Part shown: piece after piece, positions 10,379 through 21,700 of the stretch | How the letters are laid out: the number at the start of each line of letters is the position of its first letter | Position numbering within the stretch: the first letter of the stretch is position 1 | Source of the DNA: Skeletonema tropicum | Taxonomy: Eukaryota > Bacillariophyta > Thalassiosirophyceae > Thalassiosirales > Thalassiosiraceae | Direction of reading: 5' to 3' | DNA: 64,000 bases | NCBI GenBank assembly: GCA_037178625.1 | Contig: CM074129.1 | Coordinates: 372,001 to 436,000, forward strand | The notes under the pieces: generated by a model | What the model was told of the DNA's origin: nothing | The model's input: the letters and a program-made list of their open reading frames with translations, nothing else | Databases searched by the model: none | Translations under genes and position numbers: made by a program

Positions 10379-10821
10379 TGTTGAGTTATGCATTTCGTAC
10401 GGGATATTTATGGATTATGGGAAAATGGGATCTTTATTTTAGGATATGTGTCTCAATCTTTTTTGATGAGAACTTCAAGATCACGACACGTCGCCTCTCG
10501 ACGGACGACACTTTTCGCCCATGGCGCTCACTTTTGTAGATAGAAATAAAGAATAAACAACGTGTAGTAGACGAAGCCGACCATGGCGGAGACTTCTTCC
10601 AATAATACTTCGATAGTCGGGTAGGATAGATGAGCAGATAGCTCCAACATCCAGCTTAATTTGGTATTTGAACTCAACGTTCCAGAATCTTCATACGTCC
10701 TTCATCCTTCACTTTCGCCGAGCCACCCGTCGTTCAGATCAGTGATACTCGTACCGCAAGTCAACGTCGATGTACGCATATAGATTTCTCAGGCTTTGAG
10801 CAGATAATACTCAACTTGAGA
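10379..10821 (+). repeat. 3' LTR of RT1
   Basis: 443 bp, matching the 5' LTR, preceded by the tract TAGGGGAG. The end of this LTR adds a spurious ~19-residue tail to the interrupted - strand ORF reading in from 11609. Confidence 0.92.
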
Positions 10822-13800
10822 TTCCTCTTCTTACTCTCCTTTCTTTTGCTTGGCTTTCCCTCCTTGGTAGCAGCAGGTTTCGTTGGAAGTGTGTACGTAC
10901 GGATGAGCTTGCCCTTAAGTTGCGCAGTCCCTCTGATCAAGTCGCCCAGCTGCGTTAGCGATAACAACGATCCTGTCATTTGAAAGTCACTCGGTGATTC
11001 GATTCTAGATGTGACCGTTTCATTCCCAATCTTTAGAACCTTCATCAACTGACTTGATGTTTTCACTGAGTCGCTTGTCGTTTTGAATCGCTTGTCTTTT
11101 CCGAAGAAGAGGTCTTGGAGCTTTCTCGGATTGCCTCTCTCTTTCTCTGCGGATCGAACCACATTCCAACAAAAGATGTGGCAAATGAGCTCTACTAGTG
11201 TCATATCACCAGGAGCTGTTACGATGGTCATCACATCTCTACCCTTAGTCGGTATCTTGCTTTGTCTTTTGGTTGAACTTGCACCTGTCTCATTCGTCAC
11301 TCTGACCGCCTCAATGACGTTACTTGCCAATTGCTCTTTATCGAGACGTGAAGTCTTGTCCTTGTCTTTCTTTCTTACCAAGAATTCTCTGATAGCTTCA
11401 CCGACCAAATCCTGGTTGTCTTCTCTCAATAGGTCTTCACTAACTTGGATGTCTTCAGGGGTAGAAGCAATGAGTTGCATGTACTCGTGTAATAGATTCA
11501 TTGTCACCATGAAGTTTAGTGCCGCGATATTCACATCTCTCTCTGTGCCTTCATCTTCCTTCAGCGTCTTCAGGACAACTGCGATCTCTTTTGCTGCCAT
11601 ACTAATCAATCCGAAACTTTTCGCTTGATTTCAATGAATAGATACTTGTTAGTCAAGGTACAACGAGCACAAGTTTACGAATGAAATGATACCAAGCTTG
11701 TTCTTACCAATACTCAATCTCAAATCATTCGCCATATCTTTGGTTTGCGACATGATGCTGAAGGCATTTAAAGTTTGATCAAGCAAGGCATCTGCGTTGA
11801 ACAGTTTGGCAGACTCGACTGTGTAGACCAACGCTGCAGTACTTGTCGCCATGATCCCTTCAACTGACCTGTCCCATAGTTTAGGCGTGTCATTGTATTT
11901 TCCATCAGTATCATCCTTGGGTATCACAATCGTGTTCACTCCTGATCTTGGCATAATAATTCCGCCTGCCAACATTGCGCTTATCTGCTTTGAGGTAAAT
12001 AGCTGCATTCCATCAGTTTCAAGCAATGACTGTACCGCTACCGCGAGTGGGAAAAATCTGGCCATGCTGTGCTCAACAGTCATCGGGTAGTTCCCTGTAG
12101 AACCGAAGTTGTCCATATTACACTTGACAGGCAATTTGAGTACATCATTTGGTCCTCCACCATCAACTCTGAGCTGCACTTCGTTTTGGCACGTCTCGTA
12201 TTCACGCATTGGATTCTCGTAGTATTGAGTGAGCGGCTCTTCGGTGAAACTTGGGTCATCTTCAAACTCTTCAAGTGTCCTTGCCGTTCGCGCTCTCAGC
12301 CCCTTTATGGTCAAAACTTTACCTTTGCTGACTATCTTACCGTTAGTACCAACTTCCTTCTCAGTCCAATCCTCATGGTCTCTTCTCACAGAATTATGCT
12401 TAGTTAAGCCTCTGTATATATTTAGTACTGTTGATCCAAGCTTCCTTTTGCTCACGTTCTTGCTTTTCTCGGCTAGAAGAGTTTCCGCGAGGTGAGGCGC
12501 GGGGAAAGATTCGGTAGCAGTCCTTGATGCTACTGTAATGTGAGCGTCGAAGGGGTGGCTCAATATTGCATCACTGTCCGATTTTTTCAATTTCTCAAGA
12601 GCATTCTCCATGGCGTCATGTTCGTTATCTTCAATTCCTACGAATGAATTGGTCAAGAACGTCGGATCTCCGGGATTGCTTGGCTTGAAGAAGTAGCCTG
12701 ACTCTCTCTTCACTTTGCATCGCAGCAGAGCTGCCAATAATGCTATCAAGCGGTGGTTGCCTTCAACAGCTGTGACATAGAATTTCAATGAAGCAGTGAA
12801 GGAAGTGTAGAAATGACCAAATCCCTCGATACCATCTTGGACTGCCACATTGACTTCATTTTGACTTTCATCTAGCCAATGGTGCTTTCTTGCAGTGCTC
12901 AAAAGCTTTCGTTGACCTTCGACTGTTGTCACATTAGCAGTTAATGCCTCTGATATTTCTCTTTTCGTTTCATCTGTGCCACTACCATCATCTCCGTTGA
13001 GTACGTCGATTAAGTGTGATAGCTCTGGAACATACGTGAATGGCAATCCGTAAGCCACACTAGTCCTCGCTTCTTCACTGGATGCAATCAATGACATATG
13101 AGTTGCATTGACTGGTTCTGTCTTCTCCTGTTATTAATGTGGAGTAGCATCAATCAAGTGTTAGTTGTGAGTTCAGCAACGGATCTATAAATCAATATTC
13201 GTATAATCGCACAGTGAGCAATTATACAAATCAAGTAGCATGATGTAGTTTGGCTGCAGCAATCGATCGACGAATCAATATTACCAAAATTGTACAGTGA
13301 TCAAATTTACAAATTCGTTCTGTGCAACATCGCAATCGATCAACGAATCAACATTCCCAAATTTGTACAGTGATCAATTTTACAAAATGGTTCGTTGCGC
13401 AGATTCAACAAAAGTAAACTCACGCAATCTTCCGCGGAATCATCCTCCGCTGCTTTCTTGCTGAAGTGTAAGTGTATCTGACTGTCGTTCATTTCTTTGT
13501 TGTCGCCGGATTTACCCGTAGCCACCAGTTTCAATAGCCCGAGTATCTTCTCTTGCTGTGGTACCGCTTGATTTACATTCTCCGCTACCAATTTGCCTTC
13601 TTTATCCAAATGGGTGAAGCAAACGAAAACCGTAGCACTAATTTTTGTTGGCAGGCCCGTATTTGTGCCTTTGATGTAATGCTCAGGTCGATCTTCCTCG
13701 ACTTGCTGCGTAGTCGTTTCTGTACCTGCTGTTGGTTTGTCAGGGGTGATAACGTTGTTGGTGGTTGGTCTGGTGACAGCCTCGGCAGTATGATCGGTAG

Positions 13801-13984
13801 GTGTGTTATTCTTTCCGGGGGTGTTCATCTGGTTGTCCGGCGGACTCGTTGTCTCCTTTAACGTGCTTTTTGCGTCCACAGCTTCAGCTGCAGATTCAAC
13901 CGCAGATTCAGTTGCATCTGTAGCTTCAGGTGAGTTCATGGTGTCGTCGTTATCGTGTTCAGTTGGATGTTGTTTGTCGGTCAT
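10822..13984 (-). pseudogene. 5' part of the large auxiliary gene (ParB-like motif), disrupted by RT1
   Basis: Three exons read leftwards: 13984-13424, 13127-11708 and 11623 onward, continuing at 5284-4499 beyond RT1. Both introns have good borders (donors GTGAGT and GTAAGA, acceptors AACAG and ATCAAG) and all phases match. Exon 1 encodes an acidic Thr-rich region followed by FVCFTHLDKEGKLV. Exon 2 includes VTAVEGNHRLIALLAALLR, resembling the [DE]GxHRLxA signature of ParB/sulfiredoxin-fold domains. It also holds CNMDNFGSTGNYPMTVEH. Exon 3 is helical and charged. Neither nuclease activity nor a pathway can be asserted. It diverges from the gene at 14851 across an 866 bp shared promoter region. 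The intact product would be ~1,187 aa. Confidence 0.7.
13200..13387. repeat. Three ~30 bp palindromes inside one intron
   Basis: Copies at about 13200-13230, 13283-13315 and 13358-13387, all inside the 296 bp intron (13128-13423) of the - strand gene. Each has arms close to (G)TA(A/T)AAT(T/C)G and C(A)AATTTTAC around a central CAGTGA or ACAGTGATC. The latter two are preceded by similar AATCGATC..ACGAATCAA sequence, so they look like local duplications. Confidence 0.7.
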
Positions 13985-14850
13985 GATTTGGTGGAGCGCT
14001 GTTGCGTTTTATGCGAGATCTGTGCGGCGGATTCGTTGGGTGCGGTGCTTTGCTCTGAATTACTTCCGGAACTTAAACTTGAAGTGTTGGGATTTTCCCC
14101 CCTCCTATCCCCGCTGAAATGCCCATTTTGATTGTCATTTAGATGCTATATCTTATGATTTAGATCTAAAAATCGCTTGATTTGTGCTAGAAAGGACTTT
14201 TCCAGGCTAATTAAGTCAGATTGTCGATGAGCTTCTTCGTTCTTTCCGGTGTGCATCCCCGTCACCATCTATTTTCTTCATTTTTTCTCTGAGTGACGTG
14301 GTAAACTTCGTTACTTAAGGAATTAGTACACTTGATTCCAATCGTCTTACGTCACAAAGTACCAGAAGTCAGGTGTTGGCAAAATCCAATGAACAAAAAA
14401 GTATTTAAGTTCATGCAGCAAGTACTCAGGTCGACATTGGCTCAATTACATTATCTGCCGAGTCGTCTATTGATGCAAGTCTAAATAGACGCCGACGTTG
14501 GTTGCCGACGTGTTTGCATTTGAATAACTGCCGATCTTTGGCCACGTACTGATCAATACGTCAGTTCTTAACTCCACGTCGACGTCTTGTGTTGAGCTGA
14601 ATCTTTTTGTCGACGTGTTGTCGATGTGTTGAACCACAAGATCTTGTGTTGCCGACGTAGCTTACGAAGGAACTCGTTTACTTCATGACGTGGTTGGTTA
14701 TTGATTGCATTGTTCTCTGCTGATTATTGCGCTGGTGCGTTGGCGGCGGTTATGTAGGCAGTTTGTACGTTGTCGAGCCGTTCAACAGCTCTCATAAATT
14801 ATGCATTGCATCATTTACATCATCACATTTCTACATTGTCCGAATAAATA
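13985..14850. promoter_or_regulatory. Divergent promoter region with a CGACGT cluster
   Basis: This 866 bp region separates the starts of the two large auxiliary genes and has no credible ORF. CGACGT occurs at about 14493, 14506, 14580, 14611 and 14653, with ACGTCG overlapping at 14576. The ACGT core is typical of bZIP-type sites. No copy of the ~30 bp palindrome is present. The proximal ~790 bp, including the cluster, is retained almost unchanged in copy C (about 51173-51966). Confidence 0.5.
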
Positions 14851-17800
14851 ATGAAGTTTGGCAACACAAATCCAGTTATATCCACCGTTGGTAGTAATGG
14901 TAAGGGCTTCCGTGCCGTGCGGAATCGGAGCAATGTCGATGCACGTCTTACTTCGTCAGGGGTCAAGACTGCCGCTAAACCGTCGGCTCCTGTCATTGCA
15001 TTGAGCGTAACAGACATCAATTGGCGTTTGGTGCGTACCGACGATCGTATCTTCTCGCTGCTAGCGTCTGTTGCATTAGGCGATGGGTTTGACGTTGCCA
15101 AGTTGGAGAAGGAACAACTGCTCTTTTCTGCTCTTTCCGTCTTTGAAGTCGGGTCAATCAAGTACATCCTGAATGAACTGTCTGAACATTACCCGAATGT
15201 CCCAGTTGGTAAGACTGATTCTACTGACAAAGATGATCTGGTGTCTGCAGCGGTCAACTTCTTAATGTTTGCCGCTATTGCTCAGAAAGGAGGTACAAGC
15301 CAAGCGCCGTACACTTCAAATTGTGAGCATTTTTGGTAAGAGAGAAGGTTAACCTTCGTGTGGTTCAATGATTTTGGTATTTTTGTTCATTGTACCGTTT
15401 TACAAATTCTGTCTTTCCTTTTTACTTACAAGTTTTTTTTTCAACCTTCAACTTCACACCAGTGATGAGAACGGGAAACTTGTACTTGAAGACAAAACTC
15501 ATTCGGGCTCCCGTGATCAACCTGTTCAAGATGATGATGAACCGGATTTGTCCGAGAAAGGTGCTGTCACGAAAAAGTCTAAACCGGTACCTGTCCGAGA
15601 GAAGGCCTCTCCTGATTCAACTATCATGTGAGTTTATTTTGTGTGCATGTGCACTGCCGCACTAAGTATCGCTTGCTTATTGAATCATTTTAGTATAATC
15701 GATCACTGAACAATTTTACCTAATAAATAAATGCAACTGCCTTCTACATAGCGAGAATGAGTGGGTTGATTACACCCATTCAGATCTCTCGGATGGATGG
15801 AAAAGGAAGAGTATCAAGCGTAAGGGCGGCAAATCCCGCGGAACTATTTACCACCATTACCTCTCCTCTGACAACAAAGTTTTCAAGAGTTTGACGCGAG
15901 CGAAGGCACATTCCTCTCCATCGAACGTCACTGAGACTGCTCCTCCCTCGTCTAAGTCGAATGGCAATCCTAATGACTTCGTTGATACTGTTGATTTGAT
16001 TGCAAGAGGTGATATTGCTGATAGTGTACAACGACTCAGGAAACTCGTTGTAAATGAGTATCAAGAAACTTTTTCTGTTACGGACGATGTTGACAATTTG
16101 GCAATGTCGAAATTAGCAAAGAAGATGCGATTGAAACAAATCATTACAGCTGGTGCGGATCATGTTCAGAGGCCGACCGGTGACAAGTTGGTACCGAGGA
16201 ACACTTTTAGTATCCTCCACGCACTCGCTTGTGTAGTTGATAACGTGGCTCTCAACACAGAGGAGAAACTGCTGCCGTTCGTCGCTGATGTCATGTATAT
16301 GGCTGCGAATGAACCCTTCTATCCTCGTATCAAAAGAGTGATGGACGAATTCATTTATGAATGCGAATACTCATACAACAAAGTACATCGCTCGATTGAC
16401 TGGTATTTCACATTGCTCGATGTATTGAGCACAATCATGTGTCTTGAAATTTGTGTGCTGCTGCCACCTGATGGATGCCATGGAGAAAGCGGTGAAACGA
16501 GGATTGTTTCCTTCGCTCCAGGCGGGCTAAAGTGCCCAAGAAAAGTCTATTTCAGGCTACTCATTGACCGCACTATTACTGATTGTCGCCTCGGTGATGG
16601 TGGTGACAATGTTGCTGGTGTGTCCGTTTATATCGAGAGGGATTTGGATTTGACCACTTCCGATGATGATGGTCTAGATGGTCATGACGATGATGATCAA
16701 TTCGATGATATCAGTGGTACTGACGAGCAATCAAAGCAAAATAATTCATCGGACCGCAGCAGTGATGAAATTGATGTTGTGAGGGATGATGGCTTTGTAT
16801 CATCAGTATTCCAGCTGTTGAAGGAGACAAATAATTGGAATGAGTTGGAAGTGTCTGACCCAGGTGATAAGTTCGGCCTACCTTCATCAATTGCAAGAAG
16901 TTTACTTGCCTTTTTTCAAGAGACGAACCATCCGATGCAATGTTTTACTTACGAGTTATTCTTGAAATGGTGTGCTAGTCAGTTGGATGACTTTTGTAAT
17001 AACGAGGTCTACGCTGAAGGCAGCAAAAAAGTTGTCGCAGAGTGGTTGAAAGAAGAGACTCATTTTAAGAGATCGCTCGCTCATTCAATTGATTGGTACA
17101 AATCTCTGTTGAGCGCAATCTGTGTGCGTTGCCAAGTTAGAGTGGCGATTGCAATACCCCCTCACAAAGACTGGTCTGCGAAAAGTTTTACAGTCATTAA
17201 TTTACCTGATTGGGGGGCAAACAACATGACGGGTGTGGCGATTGATGACAGAAATCTTGTGTTTCGTCTACTTTATCAAGATCATGATTCAGGTAACGAT
17301 TGCATTGTTGGGGTCTCTGCGTTTCGTGTAAGCAAAGTTCAACCTGTGCAGAATCCGTATAAGAAACTGAGTGGTAGTCTTACCGCTGAGCAGAAGCGGG
17401 GTTCTATCCAGTTGACCAAAGCTACAAGCGAAGTAATTGAAGAAGTCAGTGATGCTAGTACTGCTAGGTCTCTTTTTACCACTCCTGTGAGGAAGAAGGT
17501 GGTTGGGAAGCCCACATCCTTGCTCGACCATGGTTCTCAACCGTGTAAACGCAGCATTGAAGACAGGTTAGCTCAAGAAAAAGCTGCTCTGTTGAAAAGG
17601 ATCAAATTGTTGGAAAAGGGGAAGAGCAATGTTGTATCGTCTCCTGCAACTTCTTCGTCGATGGTTACTGCTGAAGAAGTGAAAGGTGAGTTCAAGTCGG
17701 GCGGTTCTACAAGCTTGACTGGTATGGAGGTATTGGGGAGCGAGAGTACTATAGGTGATCATAGTCACAATGGCGGTGGCGGTGGCGGTGGAGCATGGCA

Positions 17801-18596
17801 AAACGTGGATATTTCTTCTGTCACGACTGGTACATCTTCTCCTCTGAAATCATCGTTGAGTCCGATTACTGTTGAAGTGTCTTGTCCTATCACACACAAC
17901 AAGTCCAGTAAACAAGTCTATATTATCTTCTTTACGGAGATGGGGCGTAGGGCCTGGTACCTGAAGGGTGAGCATGTCAGATCGATTCTACTGACTTACT
18001 GGAACAATGTATCCAGTGCTGGAGACACGGTGCCTAACTGGTACGAATGTTTCACGGAAACCTTCATTAAGGAACAAAACTACTCCACCGACAACATTCT
18101 CAAGAGAAAACAAACTACATCGAATTATCCAGTGACAAAGTTGATTACAGTGCTTATGGTACCTACTGGCAGCTTTCCGATCGAGACCCACTTGCGAAAG
18201 ATCGAGAACAGAATGAAGCAATTGATGAGCGATGCAGAAAAACCAGCGTACATTGCTTTGAAGGTCATGGAAGAGAATAACAACACGATGTACAATCGAT
18301 TCCTTGAGGGCAAGTTCAGGAACCGCCCCAAAAAGAACGTTCCATACAAAGACAGGAATGAGCTTTTGCAAGACATTATTTCGGACTTTCAACATACTTG
18401 GAAATCTGGGTTTGATTCAGTCACTTACGGAGTACCTTTGAACAAGTACCTGACCGACTTCGGAATCAAAGCGCACCTTCAATCTATTGGTTACTCGTCG
18501 TTTGACGATGTCACTGAAAATGAGAGGAGAAATGTCTTCAAGAGTGGAAATTTTCCTGATTGGAACGAAATTATTGAGGATACTATCATGGAATGA
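14851..18596 (+). CDS. Large auxiliary protein of Helitron A: SAP-like, MBD-like and duplicated OTU-like regions (~1,164 aa)
   Basis: Exons 14851-15335, 15463-15627 and 15752-18596 join in phase (donors GTAAGA and GTGAGT; acceptors CACCAG and CATAG). Exon 1 ends with a SAP-like helix pair (SIKYILNELS .. KDDLVSAAVNFL, about residues 108-145). Residues ~227-270 match the methyl-CpG-binding pattern GW-K-R-..-GKSRGTIYHHYLSSD-..-F-SL. Two related blocks follow, each with SIDWY..LL and V..I.PP. They resemble the back half of an OTU protease fold but lack an evident catalytic Cys. A Ser/Gly-rich linker with a GGGGGG run precedes an unrecognised C-terminal region. It may bind DNA or chromatin and act with the Rep-helicase. 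The frame is intact. Domain names are by-eye pattern matches and need profile searches. Confidence 0.75.
15691..15722. repeat. ~30 bp palindrome in intron 2 of the SAP/MBD-like gene
   Basis: AGTATAATCGATCACTGAACAATTTTACC in mid-intron (15628-15751). The same copy is kept in element C at about 50302-50334. Confidence 0.65.
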
Positions 18597-18754
18597 TTAG
18601 CCACTGAGTTTGGGGAGTAGAATGGGGTGGGGAGGATTGGTGGGATTCTATACATGAATTGGGATATATCTGCATTTCTTTTTAACAATAAGAAATTTCG
18701 TCGTCGTTTACTAATCAGCGCCTTTTTCTTTTAATTGCGTTCTTGTACTTGCAG

Positions 18755-21700
18755 TTGTCACTCCGGTGAAGGAGTCACATGTAGGTGAATCGACGACAAC
18801 GCCAAGTGAGTGTTGCCATCACGTTGTCGTACGCTTTGATTCGTATTTGCTTTGGTTTGGTATCACTTACTGACTGACATTTGTAAATCTGTCCACTGCA
18901 CAATTTTACCAAATTACCAAGCGACTGTAATATCTTTGCCGCACATCATACTTTTCGTGACGAGCTGGTTACGGACTGTCCTTGGAGTTAAGCAACTACG
19001 TAATAAAGGAATACTGATTAAGGTAATTAAAGAGCAAAGCAAATCCGTCGCTCTCAAATTACAGGAAGGTCACCGCGAGTCGGTGATACAATTCAATGCA
19101 AGAAAGGGAGGACCGTCTGAGCTGCTAACTACAATCATTGTAGTTGTGGCGTTATCCAGCATTGTTACGCTTCAGCAGCACGATGTCAAGAGTCCCAATG
19201 CGCGCACAGTCTGTGATGACTTGGTTCGTGCAGGCATACGACAACAGCAGAATGTGATCTCGGCTGAACCACCATCTGCATCATCGGTGACCCAGAAAAG
19301 CTTTACACCATTGCCAGTGGCAGTCGACATATTATCACAATGTTTCGTGATACCTTTCAAGACGAGCAATAGCAGCCTCTTGCTTGCAGACAAATGTTCG
19401 ACTGACCTATCCCACAGGCTGGCAAAACTCATCGGGCAAGATGATGCATCAAACTACGCCGCATTTTTCGAGAACTCTCTCAGGGACAGTATGAAAAGGA
19501 ATTTGATTGTTCACGGAATGGATCTGGCGACGCTTAAACCTGGACAGTGGTTAAATGACGCGGTACTGCAATTCTGGTTCAAGTGGATATCAACACCCAG
19601 ATGCCCTGGCGACAACGCTTCTTCTGTGCACATCTGTTCAACGTATCTCCTGTCAGGGGTCCTGAGCGAGGGGTACAGTGACACGATGAAGAAGTTCCTG
19701 AAGAATGTCAACATTTTCGAGAAGAAAATCGTCATGTTTCCTGTGCACCTTGCCAGTCATTGGTCGTTAGTAGCGGTACTGAATCCAAACCTGATAAAAC
19801 AGACCAAAGCAAGATTTGGGGATACGACCTACAGCAAAGATGTCACAGCTATGATACACTTGGATTCACTTGGGAGCGGTACTCTCCACAACAGGAGGGA
19901 AATAGCGCAAGCTGTTCGAAACGTTCTCAACGCAGAGTGGAGAAGGCATCATGATGATGCGCTAGATAGATTCGAGATGCCTTTCTCTCATAGACACAAG
20001 TCGTTCCAATTGCATTTTCCCGAAGGTGAGCGAAGTCTATCAGTCAATCAATTTCAGTTACTGTGTCGTTTCACTATCTCAATCTCACGCTCTTTTGTGT
20101 TATACCAGTTATGGACCAGGGGAACGGCTACGACTGTGGCGTACACGTATGTCGCTACGCTTACAATCTAGTTCAGATGGTTGACTTGAAGGTCAAGAAT
20201 AAAGATTTCACTGACAATTTCGCCAGCTGTATAAGCAGTCATGACTTGTTTGATTACAACGCAGACGACATCAATAGATTGAGGACCGAAATGTATGACC
20301 TCATAGTACACATCACCAGCCTGTATCGAAATCACCGAGATACATTGATTGACTGCTTGAGCGAAAGTGATGATGAGGATGATGACGATGATGTGGAGAT
20401 TATATCTCCCGTGACACAGACAAGCGATGACTCAGTTGGCGATAAATCCGATCATGTGTCCAACAGCGATTCGTCTTACTCTCAATTGGACGATGATGAC
20501 GACGACCTGTCCGCTGATACCACAGGTGAGTTTATTTTGAACTATGTTGTACATGGTACACAACTATTGGTAAAATTGTGCACTGCTCCATTTTACTAAT
20601 GACATCATTTTGTGCAGGCGACCTCGATCAGATACATTACAGAACCGACAAGACATACAATTACATCGACCTGGATTGCAATCTCGCCCGCGATGACGGG
20701 GATGCCGACTCAAGCGACTTGAATGTATTCGTACAGCTGGGAGATATCATAGAATACCGCAGTTCAAAGAAGGATGCACCCATGAAGGGTCAGATTGTGT
20801 CGATTGGGGCTCTCTCCTCTGACAGAATTCTCCAAGTATCGAATGGGACATGGCTCAGTAGGAAGGTCCACCAGGTAAAGCGCATCGAGATCGTTCGACC
20901 TATGGAAGACAAGAGGCTGGTCAATCCTTCGCCTAAGTGGAAGGGTCTCGACAAGGTGGTAGTCATTCCACCATTCGAGACGGTTGATGAGGACGACGAG
21001 GTAGACGGAGTGGTAGAGAATGATATCAATAGTGGAGGGACCGCTACCACTGCTGACACCACCAGTCCAGCCGAGAGCAATGCTAGTGGAGAACCAACTG
21101 CAGGTACAAACCAAAAGGAAGAAGAACAAGAAGAAGAACAGATCCCCATGTTCACTTCTAGGTCGGAGAAAAATAAAAGAGAGAGGACGTCGTGTGGGTC
21201 AACAAATACCAGTCATTGGGGTGAAACAGTGAAGGTGAGGACAGAAGAGAAGTACTTGGATAAGAGGCGTGCGACACACACTTACATCCGATGGGCCAAG
21301 GACGGCGTTGAGTATGACAGAGCTAAATCAGCGGTGAACAAGATGTATGTACATACGCTAAATTACGGCATCGTTGACAAATTCTACGAAAAGGAGCCAT
21401 TTGCAGCTTCCACGAAGGATGAGTTCAACAAGTCAATTAAGTCTTTGAAGGACGCTGTGAACAACCGGATTAAGACGAATGGAGTCACAATCGCCATCAA
21501 ATTTGACATCACCTTCATGGACAATCCCTGTTACGGCGAACACGGCCGTTCCAAAGAAACGAATCGATCGAGGCAGACTATCGAGGAGATGTTGAAATTC
21601 GAATATAAAATGAAGACGCTGCAGCTGCAAACTTGCAGTGTCTGCCGCGAGAACAGGCTCGAATTTTCGGAGAAAGTCAAGGAGAGTGCCACACGATGCG

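Larger units (their letters stand above)
5285..10821 (+). mobile_element. Ty1/copia LTR retrotransposon RT1, young and lacking gag
   Basis: Two 443-bp LTRs (5285-5727 and 10379-10821), indistinguishable by eye, flank one pol-type ORF. The target duplication ttcct is at 5280-5284 and 10822-10826. A purine tract (TAGGGGAG) immediately precedes the 3' LTR. Domain order protease-integrase-RT-RNaseH identifies Ty1/copia, resembling diatom CoDi elements. No gag coding region lies between the 5' LTR and the protease. It is inserted in exon 3 of the large - strand gene of Helitron A. Confidence 0.95.
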
